Under the pieces are notes generated by a model. The model worked only from the letters and a program-made list of their open reading frames with translations. It ran no database searches and had not been told where the DNA came from. This document shows, in pieces, positions 23,945 to 32,359 of a DNA stretch of 39,462 bases (positions within the stretch are counted from its first letter, which is position 1; the number at the start of each line of letters is the position of its first letter). The stretch is taken from assembly GCA_934746515.1 (NCBI GenBank), contig CAKVFH010000008.1, positions 1 through 39,462 on the forward strand, in the 5' to 3' direction. The position numbers were made by a program, and so were the translations under genes. Source of the DNA: an uncultured Clostridia bacterium. GTDB taxonomy: Bacteria; Bacillota; Clostridia; Christensenellales; UBA1242.

Positions 23945-24988
23945 ATGTTATTCAATTTAGACATGACCCAATGGTATAACTATCTTTTGGCGATTTTGAT
24001 GATTGCCGGCGGAACAGTTTTGCTCATCAAATGTTCAGATATCTTTGTTGATTCTGCTTCATTCTTTGCAAGAAAGCTGAAAATTCCTTCACTTGTAATT
24101 GGCTTGACTGTCGTTGCATTCGGAACAAGCTTACCCGAACTTGCCGTTTCTGCAAGCGACTCAATTTCATGCTTAATTGGCGGCGGAAATGCAAACATTG
24201 CAATCGGTAATGTTGTGGGTTCAAACATTTGCAATATCCTTTTAGTTCTCGGTTGCAGCGTTGCCCTAACCCCAATAATTGTTAAAAAAGATGTGCTAAA
24301 ATCAGAATATCCAATCCTTATTGCTGTGAGCGCAATCCTTTCACTTTTCATCATTGCATTTTCACTTAATGGCAGCTATGCAGTGCTTCGCTGGGAAGGT
24401 GCAATTTTAACAGCTTTAATCATTGCTTATGTAACATATCTCGTAATCAAATCTAAAAAGCAAGCAAAACTTGCACCAGCTCCAGAACCTGAAGAAGCGC
24501 CTAAAAAAGATTATCCAATGTGGAAAGCTATTTTGTTTTTGATTTTGGGCTTGGCTGGTATTGCGTTTGGTGGCGAACTTGTGGTTAATGGTGCAAAATC
24601 AATTGCACTTGGTGTTGGCGATCTTGCTGGTTGGAATCATGATTTGGTTGAATCGCTTGTTGGTCTCACAATTGTTGCAGTTGGAACAAGCTTGCCTGAA
24701 CTTGTAACATCAGTAGTCGCTGCAAAGAAAGGTGAAAATGAAATCGCTCTCGGAAATGTTATTGGATCAAACATTTTCAATGCCCTGTTTATTATTGGAA
24801 TCTGCTCACTCATTTGTCCGCTCACAATTGGCTCGCAAATTTTGATTGATATTGCAGTAATGATGTTTGCAGCAATCCTTGCGTTTGTGCTTTCTCTTAA
24901 AGGAAAACTCAACAAAAAGGACGGCTTGATTTTCATCATCTGCTATGCTTTGTATCTTGTGTACTTAATTTTAAGAACCGTTCTTTAA
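23945..24988 (+). CDS. CaCA-family Na+/Ca2+ (cation/H+) exchanger, YrbG-like
   Basis: 347 residues, about ten TM segments. The two inverted alpha-repeats are clear: FGTSLPELAVS with GNVVGSNICNILLVLG in the first half, and GTSLPELVTS with GNVIGSNIFNALFIIG in the second. The Glu and Asn/Ser of these motifs bind the cation. A short charged cytoplasmic loop (KLAPAPEPEEAPKKD) links the halves. The ATG at 23945 has AAGGAG upstream; two in-frame ATGs upstream lie before the ribosome-binding site. It probably exports Ca2+ against Na+ or H+ entry; the ion is inferred from family only. Confidence 0.93.
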   Translation: MLFNLDMTQWYNYLLAILMIAGGTVLLIKCSDIFVDSASFFARKLKIPSLVIGLTVVAFGTSLPELAVSASDSISCLIGGGNANIAIGNVVGSNICNILLVLGCSVALTPIIVKKDVLKSEYPILIAVSAILSLFIIAFSLNGSYAVLRWEGAILTALIIAYVTYLVIKSKKQAKLAPAPEPEEAPKKDYPMWKAILFLILGLAGIAFGGELVVNGAKSIALGVGDLAGWNHDLVESLVGLTIVAVGTSLPELVTSVVAAKKGENEIALGNVIGSNIFNALFIIGICSLICPLTIGSQILIDIAVMMFAAILAFVLSLKGKLNKKDGLIFIICYALYLVYLILRTVL

Positions 24989-25057
24989 TATAAAACAAGC
25001 ATTGTAGAAAAAGCTTCACACCAATGTTTTAAACGATTATTTTATTTAAAACCACAC

Positions 25058-25095
25058 AAAAAACTCCAATCTTTTGACTGGAGTTTTTTTGTTGA
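25058..25095. terminator. bidirectional terminator
   Basis: 11-bp perfect stem (AAAAAACTCCA / TGGAGTTTTTT), 10-nt loop, A- and T-runs on both sides. It sits between the convergent genes ending at 24988 and 25122. Confidence 0.92.
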
Positions 25096-25121
25096 TTATT
25101 TTTATCATAAGCCATATATGA

Positions 25122-28100
25122 TTACTTTTCTGTTTTTGTAGGCTTATCTTTTTTACTTTTCTTTGAAATTACAAATAATGCAATGTTTACGCCAATAAGC
25201 ACGACAGTGAGAACACCCAAAACAATTGATGCTGTAACTTCACTAGCGAAGAAGAATACAGGAACGCCACTTGCAAGGACTGTGTTCTTTGCTTTGTTTA
25301 AATTTTTCTTTTGTTTGTTTTTAATTATTAAAACAATCTGCAACACTGCAAGTGCTAACAAAAGTGCAACCACGATTGAGAAAGTTACAATCAACCAAAC
25401 GAGCGAATCTTGCTCATAAGCGAATGCAAATTCTGAAAGGCTGTCAACTTGGAAAGTGATGTAACCATTTTCATCAACGCTGTTATAGTCGATTTCAGAA
25501 ACCACCTTTTCACCGCTATCATTTGTATGAATGTGATAAAGTCTAAACTTTGTGTTTCGGAGTTCTTTTGGAACTTCCATTTTGAGTGTTATGAAGCCGT
25601 TTGGCTGAACATTTGTGCCACCTTCATTTAAAGTCACATCATAAACCCTGAACACTCTATCATAGTTTGAAATAGAATTTTTAAGCAAATTCTTTGTTTC
25701 TTTAATCTGCTTTTTGTTTGATGAATCAATCACCAAAACTTCAAGTTTGGTTTCTGGAGAAAGCCCCATAACTCCTGTTTCAATGATTGTTACAGGTGAA
25801 GTTTCAAGTGCTGTTCCGTCAATGTCTTTGGTTGTTGGCAAATCAATCTTGTTTTGATTGATTACAAAATCATAGTAAAGTTCATTGATTGAATTGTCTT
25901 TCCATTCAGTGTTAATAATGTCTTTTAAAGTAACGGTTACAATATATCTTCCAACATTTGTCTGTGTAATGTTGTTTGAAATATTATAGTCGCTAGATTG
26001 TGGAATGTTGTAGGTGATTGGCTTACCAGTATACTTCAAAATTCTTGAGTCTACTGCAGGTTTTTCAATCAATTTTTTCTTGATAACAAAACTATATTTC
26101 AAAACGGCTTCTGATGTGCTTGTCCAAGTATAGTGCGCGCTATCAATAAGTTCAAGTCTAATCACATAGGTACCAGCATCCTTTTGAGATCTGTTTGAAA
26201 TTGTGTAGATGGTTGAATTTTCTTCAAGTTTGTATGTTTGCAAAAATCCGTTATAGATATATTCTGTCTTGTCTTCAGCAGGGTCATCAACTTTGATTTT
26301 ACTAATTGTAAAAATATCTTCTGCGTATGCGCAATTATATGATTTCTCATCAACAACTTCAGCTCTAATCCAATACTCGCCTGGTTCGCTTGGAACAGTT
26401 GTTGACCAATCCGAATCTTCGATTTCAGTGTTTTTTAATAAAGCAAATTTATAAACAATAGTTCCATAATGAGTTGTTGCTGAAGGCACTTTTGCTGTTT
26501 CGCCATAGGTCCAACCTACTATAAGTCTATTTTCAATACCATTGTAATTGCCTATAACTTTATTTAAAATGGTGAATTTTCCATTATTAAATGTTATTTC
26601 ATAGTCTTCATTGGTTGTTGTTCCGGTGATTGGATATTCGCCAATTGCTGAATCTGCGTCAACATCACAATGTAAAGAATATGGCTCGCTTTCACCTTTA
26701 ACAATTTTTCCATCTATAACTGTGGCATTAAGTGTTGGAATTGAAGATGTGCCATAATATTTACTTCTATCACTTATCTGAACAGTAAGTTCGCGTTTGT
26801 GAAGAGTGTAATTTTTTGTCACTTCAGAAGGAAGAGTGTATGAATTTTGAGACTCTGCAAATGAAGCGGTTGCAATGTATGATCCTGCATGCTTGAATTC
26901 CACATTAACTGAAACATTGAGATAAACGGTTTCGCCATTCACATCAACGAAACTTGCCTTTATTTCTTGAACTTCACCGTTATATGTGAAGTTGTTTTCA
27001 TCCCAAATAATTGCGATGTCTTTTGAAAGAATATTAACTTGTTTTTGAAGTGATGATTCAATTGAATAATCGGTTTCCGCAACTGTTACAACAGCATAAT
27101 AGGTTCCCACTGAAGTTGGAACGCCATCATTTTCTGTGACGAGATTTTCATGTGCTTCGTCTAAATAATACTTAACTGAAACTGCGGCGTTATATGTGTT
27201 TCCATCAACATAATATCTTGGAGTTTCACCAAAAGTCCAATCATCAAAAATCAAAGTGTATGCAAGATTCGCTTTTTCAACAAGCAGTTCACAAGTGAGC
27301 TCTCCCGCTCTATAACTGCCCTTGCTTTCATATTTTGCTTTAATAACATAAGAGCCAACTTCTGTGATGTCGAGTATTGTTCCGCTGATTGGAAGCTCTG
27401 CACCGGTTTCCGATTCAATCAAAAAATATGTTGCCGCTCCGCAGTTTTCATCAAAAACAAACATACTTGAAACATCATATCTTGAATCTGTAAGTTGATC
27501 AAATTTAACTGTGACAGGGTTAGCAGTTGGTTCCGCTTTGCCCCAGATTGTAAACTTTTTTGAAAGGACTTTTTCTTTGTAAAATTCTGTTTCTGCAATG
27601 GTTGCTTTGATATAATAAACACCAATTTCTGTTGGTTGAACCATTGCGCCATTTTCATAAGGAGTTGTGAGCTCTTCATTTTTCCAATATGTGAATGTAA
27701 CCTTTCCGCCACTAATATTATTTATAACAGCCGGTGTACTGCTGATTTTATCAAAATCCCAGTCATCTAAAACAAGCACAACATTTTTCATATCCATTTT
27801 TTCAACGGTCAATGTTTTTGTGAGCTCTGTGCCATTATAATTTTCAGTGCCGGTTGTTGTAACTTTGATAAGAATTGTTCCGCACTTGGTGATTGTTAAA
27901 TTAAATTTGTCAAGAGTGCCTTCACCAGTTCCGCCTGCAACAATTTCATAAGATGCAAGCCCTGCATCAGGACCAATTTCAAACATTTGCGAAACATCAT
28001 AAGGTGCTTCTTGATAGGTTATAGTTTTATCTTTACCAACAATTGTTGAATCAATTTTGCTGATTGTAAATGCACAAACAAGTGATTTTCCTTCAAAACC

Positions 28101-29003
28101 ACTTGCCGCATTGAAATTTAATTTAGCATAGTAGAAACCTGCGTTTGCTGGGGTGTCAATAATCATTCCGCCTTCAGTTTCATTTTCTGTTTCTGTTTTA
28201 TAAAAAGAAGTTTCATAGCTTTGGCTTGAAAGAGAATTTCCGGTTGCCGCATTGAAATTGGCAAAATCAATTGAAACTGTTGGAGATTGTCCAAAGTCTA
28301 CGCTAGAAACTGAAAGAACTGCTTGAACTTGGCTGTTATCAAGAGTGCAATCAGCACTACTGCAAGTTGCAACAAGTTTTGCGCCTGTGAAATTATATGT
28401 AAACAAATGCTTGTGCTCGCTTGGTTCTTCACTTGGATTTTCGCTTGGATCTTCACTTGGGTCTTCGCTTATTGGATTGGCATAATTGCCTTCTTCGCCA
28501 ACAAACTTAATGTAAGTTTGCTCAAAAACATCGTCAGCAGAAAGGCTTGTTTTTGCTTCAGTGCTTCCTTCACCAACATAAGCTTTAATACCGCGAAGTG
28601 AAATTGATCCATACTCGCCAAGATCAAGCGCACCAAAGTTTCCATAAACAATAAATTCGCCAAAACCTGTTATTGTCAAGTTGTTTGAGTTTAAGGTAAT
28701 TCCGAAACCTTCTTCAACACGAATGGTGCTTTCGCCATTTAAAATAATGGTTAAATCTCCTTTTAAAAGATCAAGTTGAGTTGTCCAATTCGCGTTAATC
28801 AAAGTGAGTTCGCCAGTATTCTCAATTTCATCAAGATTATAAATATACTCACCTTCAACATGTTTGGTTGTATCCAAACTTGGTGCTTCACTTGCAAATG
28901 CAACGCTTGATTTTGGGTTTAAGTTAAACAATAATCCACCAAAAACTGAAAAACTAAAAACTATTGCCAGTATCGCCCAAAAACTTCTTCCTTTCTTCAA
29001 CAT
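25122..29003 (-). CDS. large MBG-domain surface protein with C-terminal membrane anchor
   Basis: 1293 residues. The N-terminal signal peptide is basic (MLKKGR), hydrophobic, and probably cut after VAFA near residue 37. Residues about 40-160 hold short beta-rich repeats (LTLINAN, LTIILNGEST, LTITGFGEF), a DPSE low-complexity linker follows near 178-195, and a long array of beta-sandwich repeats runs to about residue 1100, with recurrent GTYY(A/V), YNG and FTI(S/L) signs of MBG/Ig-like adhesin modules. A juxtamembrane domain precedes two TM segments (about 1198-1226 and 1243-1275) and a Lys-rich tail; no LPxTG. AAGGAG precedes the ATG at 29003. It is probably an adhesin or cell-surface scaffold; the ligand is unknown. 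Confidence 0.88.
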   Translation of the reverse strand: MLKKGRSFWAILAIVFSFSVFGGLLFNLNPKSSVAFASEAPSLDTTKHVEGEYIYNLDEIENTGELTLINANWTTQLDLLKGDLTIILNGESTIRVEEGFGITLNSNNLTITGFGEFIVYGNFGALDLGEYGSISLRGIKAYVGEGSTEAKTSLSADDVFEQTYIKFVGEEGNYANPISEDPSEDPSENPSEEPSEHKHLFTYNFTGAKLVATCSSADCTLDNSQVQAVLSVSSVDFGQSPTVSIDFANFNAATGNSLSSQSYETSFYKTETENETEGGMIIDTPANAGFYYAKLNFNAASGFEGKSLVCAFTISKIDSTIVGKDKTITYQEAPYDVSQMFEIGPDAGLASYEIVAGGTGEGTLDKFNLTITKCGTILIKVTTTGTENYNGTELTKTLTVEKMDMKNVVLVLDDWDFDKISSTPAVINNISGGKVTFTYWKNEELTTPYENGAMVQPTEIGVYYIKATIAETEFYKEKVLSKKFTIWGKAEPTANPVTVKFDQLTDSRYDVSSMFVFDENCGAATYFLIESETGAELPISGTILDITEVGSYVIKAKYESKGSYRAGELTCELLVEKANLAYTLIFDDWTFGETPRYYVDGNTYNAAVSVKYYLDEAHENLVTENDGVPTSVGTYYAVVTVAETDYSIESSLQKQVNILSKDIAIIWDENNFTYNGEVQEIKASFVDVNGETVYLNVSVNVEFKHAGSYIATASFAESQNSYTLPSEVTKNYTLHKRELTVQISDRSKYYGTSSIPTLNATVIDGKIVKGESEPYSLHCDVDADSAIGEYPITGTTTNEDYEITFNNGKFTILNKVIGNYNGIENRLIVGWTYGETAKVPSATTHYGTIVYKFALLKNTEIEDSDWSTTVPSEPGEYWIRAEVVDEKSYNCAYAEDIFTISKIKVDDPAEDKTEYIYNGFLQTYKLEENSTIYTISNRSQKDAGTYVIRLELIDSAHYTWTSTSEAVLKYSFVIKKKLIEKPAVDSRILKYTGKPITYNIPQSSDYNISNNITQTNVGRYIVTVTLKDIINTEWKDNSINELYYDFVINQNKIDLPTTKDIDGTALETSPVTIIETGVMGLSPETKLEVLVIDSSNKKQIKETKNLLKNSISNYDRVFRVYDVTLNEGGTNVQPNGFITLKMEVPKELRNTKFRLYHIHTNDSGEKVVSEIDYNSVDENGYITFQVDSLSEFAFAYEQDSLVWLIVTFSIVVALLLALAVLQIVLIIKNKQKKNLNKAKNTVLASGVPVFFFASEVTASIVLGVLTVVLIGVNIALFVISKKSKKDKPTKTEK
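28417..28470 (-). repeat. 12-bp tandem repeat encoding DPSE-type linker
   Basis: Four and a half copies of a 12-bp unit encode S-E-D/N/E-P in the surface protein, an acidic Pro/Ser spacer between the N-terminal region and the MBG array. Confidence 0.85.
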
Positions 29004-29097
29004 AGTTTTCTCCTTGTTGTTGTTTTCTTTTGTCGTAAACAATAATTTTAAACAGCGACAAAAAATGTCAAAATCTGTCTTAAAATTTCTCAATTTA

Positions 29098-29126
29098 ATT
29101 ATAATTTATTTTGATTTTTTAGTCTA
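29098..29126 (-). promoter_or_regulatory. promoter of the MBG surface protein
   Basis: Minus strand: TAGACT (4/6) at 29121-29126, 17-bp spacer, TATAAT at 29098-29103. It leaves a leader of nearly 90 nt. A second TTGACA nearer the gene has TAAAAT at only 15 bp. Confidence 0.5.
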
Positions 29127-29149
29127 CCAATAACAACTGAAATTGAAAA

Positions 29150-29196
29150 ATAAAAAAATAATTTTTGACAGTTTTTCATCAGTGCCAAAAATTATT
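29150..29196 (-). terminator. terminator of the HAD phosphatase gene
   Basis: Minus strand: outer 11-bp stem (AATAATTTTTG / CAAAAATTATT) with further pairing inside, then a T-run. Confidence 0.8.
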
Positions 29197-29223
29197 TGAT
29201 TAGTTTTAGTATTTGTTTTTTTA

Positions 29224-30036
29224 TCAGTTTTTATTTTCTTTTTTGTTTAATTTTTCTTTAATTTGTATTGAGTCCAAAACAAGCTTAACCATTTTGTCAA
29301 GCTCACTTCCGCTTGAATAGTCTGCGCGGCAAGCAAAGTTGACTCTTCTGTCTTGAATTAGCGATTCGCCCACATTTTTCTTATCGTCGCTGTAAACCGC
29401 AATTGCTGTTCCGCCCTTTTCTTTTACAAGCGTCATGCATGGAATATCTGTGATTCCGTCACCAATATAAATCATATTTCTGAATTCAACACGCTTTTTT
29501 TCAACTCTTTTATTGACCTTAACTTCCATAAAATCATCGTTTTCAATGCCTTTGTTGATTCGGAAAAGATATTGTGTTTTTGCTGTGCCATTAACCACAA
29601 ATTTTGGCCAAAAAGCTTCGCCTTTTTCGTTGTAAAGATATTCGCAAGCATAAATTTTTCTGAATTCTTTAAAAATTGGTGTGCCTTCAATTATTTCCTT
29701 GCTTCCAGTTGAAATAATGTAGTGCTCCAAAATAATGTTCTTTGAAAGTGCATATTCATTGAGCCTTTTAAACCATGATTTCACGCCGTTATAGAACTCA
29801 ACATCTTTGCCGCAACTTTGCAAAAATTCTCTTGTCACTTTAACGCCCTTTTTCTTGCATTCGTTTAAAGTGATCCACATGTAGCTTAACACAAAATCAA
29901 CACCAGTCATTTTGTCTTGATTTGCCCAAAAATCTTTGATTGACATGTTAAGTTTTGGAGCAAGCCAATATTGCATTTCATGAGTTGAAAGAGTGCTATC
30001 AAAATCATAGCAAATCGCCACAATGGTCTTATTCAT
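29224..30036 (-). CDS. HAD-superfamily phosphatase
   Basis: 270 residues. All HAD motifs are seen: motif I DFDSTL near residue 11-16, motif II (STG, near 110), the motif III Lys region, and motif IV GDGITDIP near 195. The cap insert between I and II is helical (ANQDKMTG, ECKKKGVKVTREFLQSCG). This resembles phosphoserine phosphatase-like HADs; the substrate is not readable. ATG with AAGGGGGATG upstream. It lies 14 bp after a C39-like gene in one operon and ends in a Lys/Asn-rich tail and terminator. Confidence 0.88.
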   Translation of the reverse strand: MNKTIVAICYDFDSTLSTHEMQYWLAPKLNMSIKDFWANQDKMTGVDFVLSYMWITLNECKKKGVKVTREFLQSCGKDVEFYNGVKSWFKRLNEYALSKNIILEHYIISTGSKEIIEGTPIFKEFRKIYACEYLYNEKGEAFWPKFVVNGTAKTQYLFRINKGIENDDFMEVKVNKRVEKKRVEFRNMIYIGDGITDIPCMTLVKEKGGTAIAVYSDDKKNVGESLIQDRRVNFACRADYSSGSELDKMVKLVLDSIQIKEKLNKKENKN

Positions 30037-30050
30037 ACATCCCCCTTAAA

Positions 30051-30653
30051 TTAGTCAAATTCCCTTTGCAAAACAGCGTCGTTGCGGTAAAACAAAACCG
30101 CTTCTCTTGAGCGCGTTGCCCCCAGCACAAGCTCTGTTTTTTGCTCGGAAATAAATTTTTCAATTCTAACTTTTCGATTATAATAAAACGGCTTATTTGA
30201 AATAATTTCAATTCCACTATCCTGCTTATAAGCGCCGTCTTCTCTAAAATATGGATCAAAAATATAAATGAACTCATCATCCATTTTTGTGATTGTTACA
30301 AAATGGTTTCCGCGTCTATAGGTCTTTAAATCAACGCAACCGCCAGCAACCAAGCATTTTTTGATTTCAAGCAAGTTTACATTGTCGCCAGACAAATATT
30401 TTGCGCTGAGCGGAATATGTTTTTCTTTTGCATATTTATTGATCCAGCTTGACGCAAAAAGCAACAAGTTGTCATAAAAATCGCTGTTGGTTAAATTTCC
30501 TTCACTATCAAAACAGCTAATGGAATACGATGCCATTATTTTCAAAAACTCTAATGGCATTTCTTCTCTGTCAAATAAAAACGAAACGCAGTTAAGAACC
30601 GTAATTCCACCACTGCTTTGTTCAATTTGTTGATACATCAATGGACTTTTCAT
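30051..30653 (-). CDS. C39-peptidase-like protein, catalytic Cys apparently lost
   Basis: 200 residues from the ATG at 30653, with AGGAAG upstream; upstream in-frame codons precede the ribosome-binding site. The layout is that of the C39-like papain fold: QQIEQSSGGITVLNCVSFLF near residue 8-27, a helical region, then GGCVDLK and GNHFVTITKMDDEFIYIFDP (about 115-135), which supplies His and Asp. In peptidases the first block is normally Q-x4-(D/S)-C-G; here the Cys position reads Ser or Gly. It may be a non-peptidase relative or an inactive one. No signal peptide. In operon with a HAD phosphatase. Confidence 0.62.
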   Translation of the reverse strand: MKSPLMYQQIEQSSGGITVLNCVSFLFDREEMPLEFLKIMASYSISCFDSEGNLTNSDFYDNLLLFASSWINKYAKEKHIPLSAKYLSGDNVNLLEIKKCLVAGGCVDLKTYRRGNHFVTITKMDDEFIYIFDPYFREDGAYKQDSGIEIISNKPFYYNRKVRIEKFISEQKTELVLGATRSREAVLFYRNDAVLQREFD

Positions 30654-30671
30654 AAACCACTTCCTAGTTTT

Positions 30672-30677
30672 ATTATA
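30672..30677 (-). promoter_or_regulatory. -10 box upstream of the C39-like gene
   Basis: Minus-strand TATAAT, about 19 bp before the start codon at 30653. No good -35 is seen at 16-18 bp. Confidence 0.4.
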
Positions 30678-30724
30678 TAATAAAAACTTTATATTTGAAA
30701 ATAAATTCTGTGTGTTTCGCGAAA

Positions 30725-30760
30725 TAAAAACCACAAAACCAGTTTTTTCTGATTTTGTGG
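30725..30760 (-). terminator. mscL terminator
   Basis: Minus strand: 12-bp stem with one mismatch (CCACAAAATCAG / CTGGTTTTGTGG), 6-nt A-rich loop, T-run. Confidence 0.87.
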
Positions 30761-30766
30761 CATCTA

Positions 30767-31441
30767 TTATTCTTTTGCTTCTTCAGCTTTAGATTCTTTT
30801 TTGCTTTCTTTTTTAGATTCAGTTGTTTCTTCAGCTTGTTTTCTCAACAAATCTCTGATGTCTTTGAGCAAATCTTCTTGAGTTGGGTTTAGTTCTTTTT
30901 CTGCTTCAATTCTTTCTTGTTCAGCCTTGAGTTTTGCTTCAGCTTCTGCCTTGGCTTGCTCGGCTTTTTCCTTTTTAAACTTTTTCATTGCTTTAAAGTC
31001 TAAAAGATTGATACCCCTTTCTTTTGCTTCTTTTTTGTCTGCTTTTGTGAGCTTGTATTCGCCATCAATCTTGTCTTTTGCTTCAGTCAAGAGTTGATTG
31101 CTTTTCATTGCAACTTTCATAATTACAAACAATGTGAATGCAATAATAAAGAAATTGATAACAGCAGTGATGAATGCGCCCCAGTCAATATAAATACTGT
31201 TTGCCAAATCAATTGTCACGCCGTCTGCAAGATAAGCTTTCTTTAGATAGGTGTAGCATGATGACAAGCCGTCACCTGCACCAATAACAAGCAAAAGCAA
31301 GTTGATAAAAGGCATGATAATTTTGTTTGTGAGAGCCGTTACAATTGCTGAAAATGCACTGCCGATGATAACACCGATAGCCATGTCAACAATATTGCCC
31401 TTTTTGATAAATTGAGCAAATTCTTTAAAAAACTTTTTCAT
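30767..31441 (-). CDS. mscL: large-conductance mechanosensitive channel MscL, long C-terminus
   Basis: 224 residues against 120-150 in most species. The pore-forming part (1-120) is standard: KKFFKEFAQFIKKGNIVDMAIGVIIGSAF, TM1 about 18-45, a loop, TM2 about 88-112. The final cytoplasmic helix (usual LLxEIRDLL) is present near residue 191-199 as LLKDIRDLL, but about 65 extra residues lie before it, mostly a Lys/Ala/Glu coiled coil (about 150-185), and an acidic/basic tail follows. The start at 31441 has GAGGTG. The channel opens under membrane tension to vent solutes; the insert may alter assembly or gating. Confidence 0.93.
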   Translation of the reverse strand: MKKFFKEFAQFIKKGNIVDMAIGVIIGSAFSAIVTALTNKIIMPFINLLLLVIGAGDGLSSCYTYLKKAYLADGVTIDLANSIYIDWGAFITAVINFFIIAFTLFVIMKVAMKSNQLLTEAKDKIDGEYKLTKADKKEAKERGINLLDFKAMKKFKKEKAEQAKAEAEAKLKAEQERIEAEKELNPTQEDLLKDIRDLLRKQAEETTESKKESKKESKAEEAKE

Positions 31442-31459
31442 TTGTTTCACCTCGACTAC

Positions 31460-31488
31460 ATTATAATAGCGAGTGACAAAAAAATCAA
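31460..31488 (-). promoter_or_regulatory. mscL promoter
   Basis: Minus strand: TTGATT (4/6) at 31483-31488, 17-bp spacer, TATAAT at 31460-31465, overlapping the stop of the upstream gene. Confidence 0.7.
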
Positions 31489-32282
31489 TAATCCTTTCTA
31501 TTATTATCAAAAAAACTATCCGATAGCCCTGAATTGATAATCTTTTTTCGAATCTTTTTATATTCTTCAGCCGAGACAATTTCGCCTTTTTTCATTGCTT
31601 CAAGCTTAATCAAATTATATTCCATTTGATTGATATCTTTGGCATTTATTGATTCGCGTGGTCTCTGTCTCTTTTCTTGAAAATCACTTGAATTTTGGTT
31701 TCGTCTTGCGCTCTTTTTTTCAACATCTTGTTCTTTGTCTTTATTTTTTAGTTTTGCAATAAGCAAAATTATTGATAAAAGCGAAAGAACGGAAACTGCA
31801 ATATCAACGGCGTAAAACACCCATGAAAAGTTGCTTTTGCCAGCAAATGAGCGATTGTTGATAAACACACCTACAATGCCCACAACAAAAGAAATTATGT
31901 CTAAAAGTATTGTCCAGAAAATAACCGCGCCCTTGGATTTTGTTTTGTTTTCAATTTTCTTTTCAAATGCAGAATCTTTCACAATGCTGTATTGTTTAAA
32001 AAACACCACTTGTTTTATTAGCGAAACAAAATCAAAGATTGCCAAAACAACAAGTGCGAGCGATAAAAATATAACGCCAGTCATCGACGGAGTGTAGTTC
32101 ACACTGCCACCAAAAGAAACATTTGAAACACCGCCGTTTTCAGTAACACCTGGCACAGATGACCTGACAAAATTTAAACCAACAGACACATAAATTCCAT
32201 AGCCACCACCAATAAGGAGTGTTAAAAACAAACCGACCGCCGAAATGACATAAAAAAATGACAATTTATTAGATTTTTTCAT
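31485..32282 (-). CDS. membrane protein with C-terminal SHOCT-like domain
   Basis: 265 residues from the ATG at 32282 (AGGAG upstream; an earlier in-frame codon at 32318 precedes it). Four TM segments lie near residues 7-30, 65-92, 118-141 and 153-177. A charged linker follows, and the C-terminus carries a SHOCT-like helical hairpin, YNLIKLEAMKKGEIVSAEEYKKIRKKI, near 224-250. SHOCT domains occur at the ends of many unrelated proteins and may mediate oligomerisation. Function unknown. Followed 43 bp later by mscL with its own promoter. Confidence 0.78.
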   Translation of the reverse strand: MKKSNKLSFFYVISAVGLFLTLLIGGGYGIYVSVGLNFVRSSVPGVTENGGVSNVSFGGSVNYTPSMTGVIFLSLALVVLAIFDFVSLIKQVVFFKQYSIVKDSAFEKKIENKTKSKGAVIFWTILLDIISFVVGIVGVFINNRSFAGKSNFSWVFYAVDIAVSVLSLLSIILLIAKLKNKDKEQDVEKKSARRNQNSSDFQEKRQRPRESINAKDINQMEYNLIKLEAMKKGEIVSAEEYKKIRKKIINSGLSDSFFDNNRKDY

Positions 32283-32288
32283 AGGCTC

Positions 32289-32302
32289 TCCTAAATTTAG
32301 GA
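32289..32302. promoter_or_regulatory. 14-bp palindrome covering the Shine-Dalgarno of the SHOCT gene
   Basis: TCCTAAATTTAGGA is a perfect palindrome whose minus-strand 3' half contains the AGGA of the ribosome-binding site. It might pair in the mRNA or bind a regulator. Confidence 0.35.
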
Positions 32303-32303
32303 T

Positions 32304-32333
32304 AAGAAAAAAACGCATTTTTATGCGCTTTTT
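32304..32333 (-). terminator. terminator of the YcxB-like gene
   Basis: Minus strand: stem AAAAAGCGCAT / ATGCGTTTTT with a one-base bulge, 4-nt loop, T-run. Confidence 0.8.
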
Positions 32334-32359
32334 CGTGTTTTTTAATAAATATTGTCAAA

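Noticed and set aside
25449..25631. Plus-strand ORFs within the surface protein region
   Set aside because: They are antisense shadows without ribosome-binding sites.
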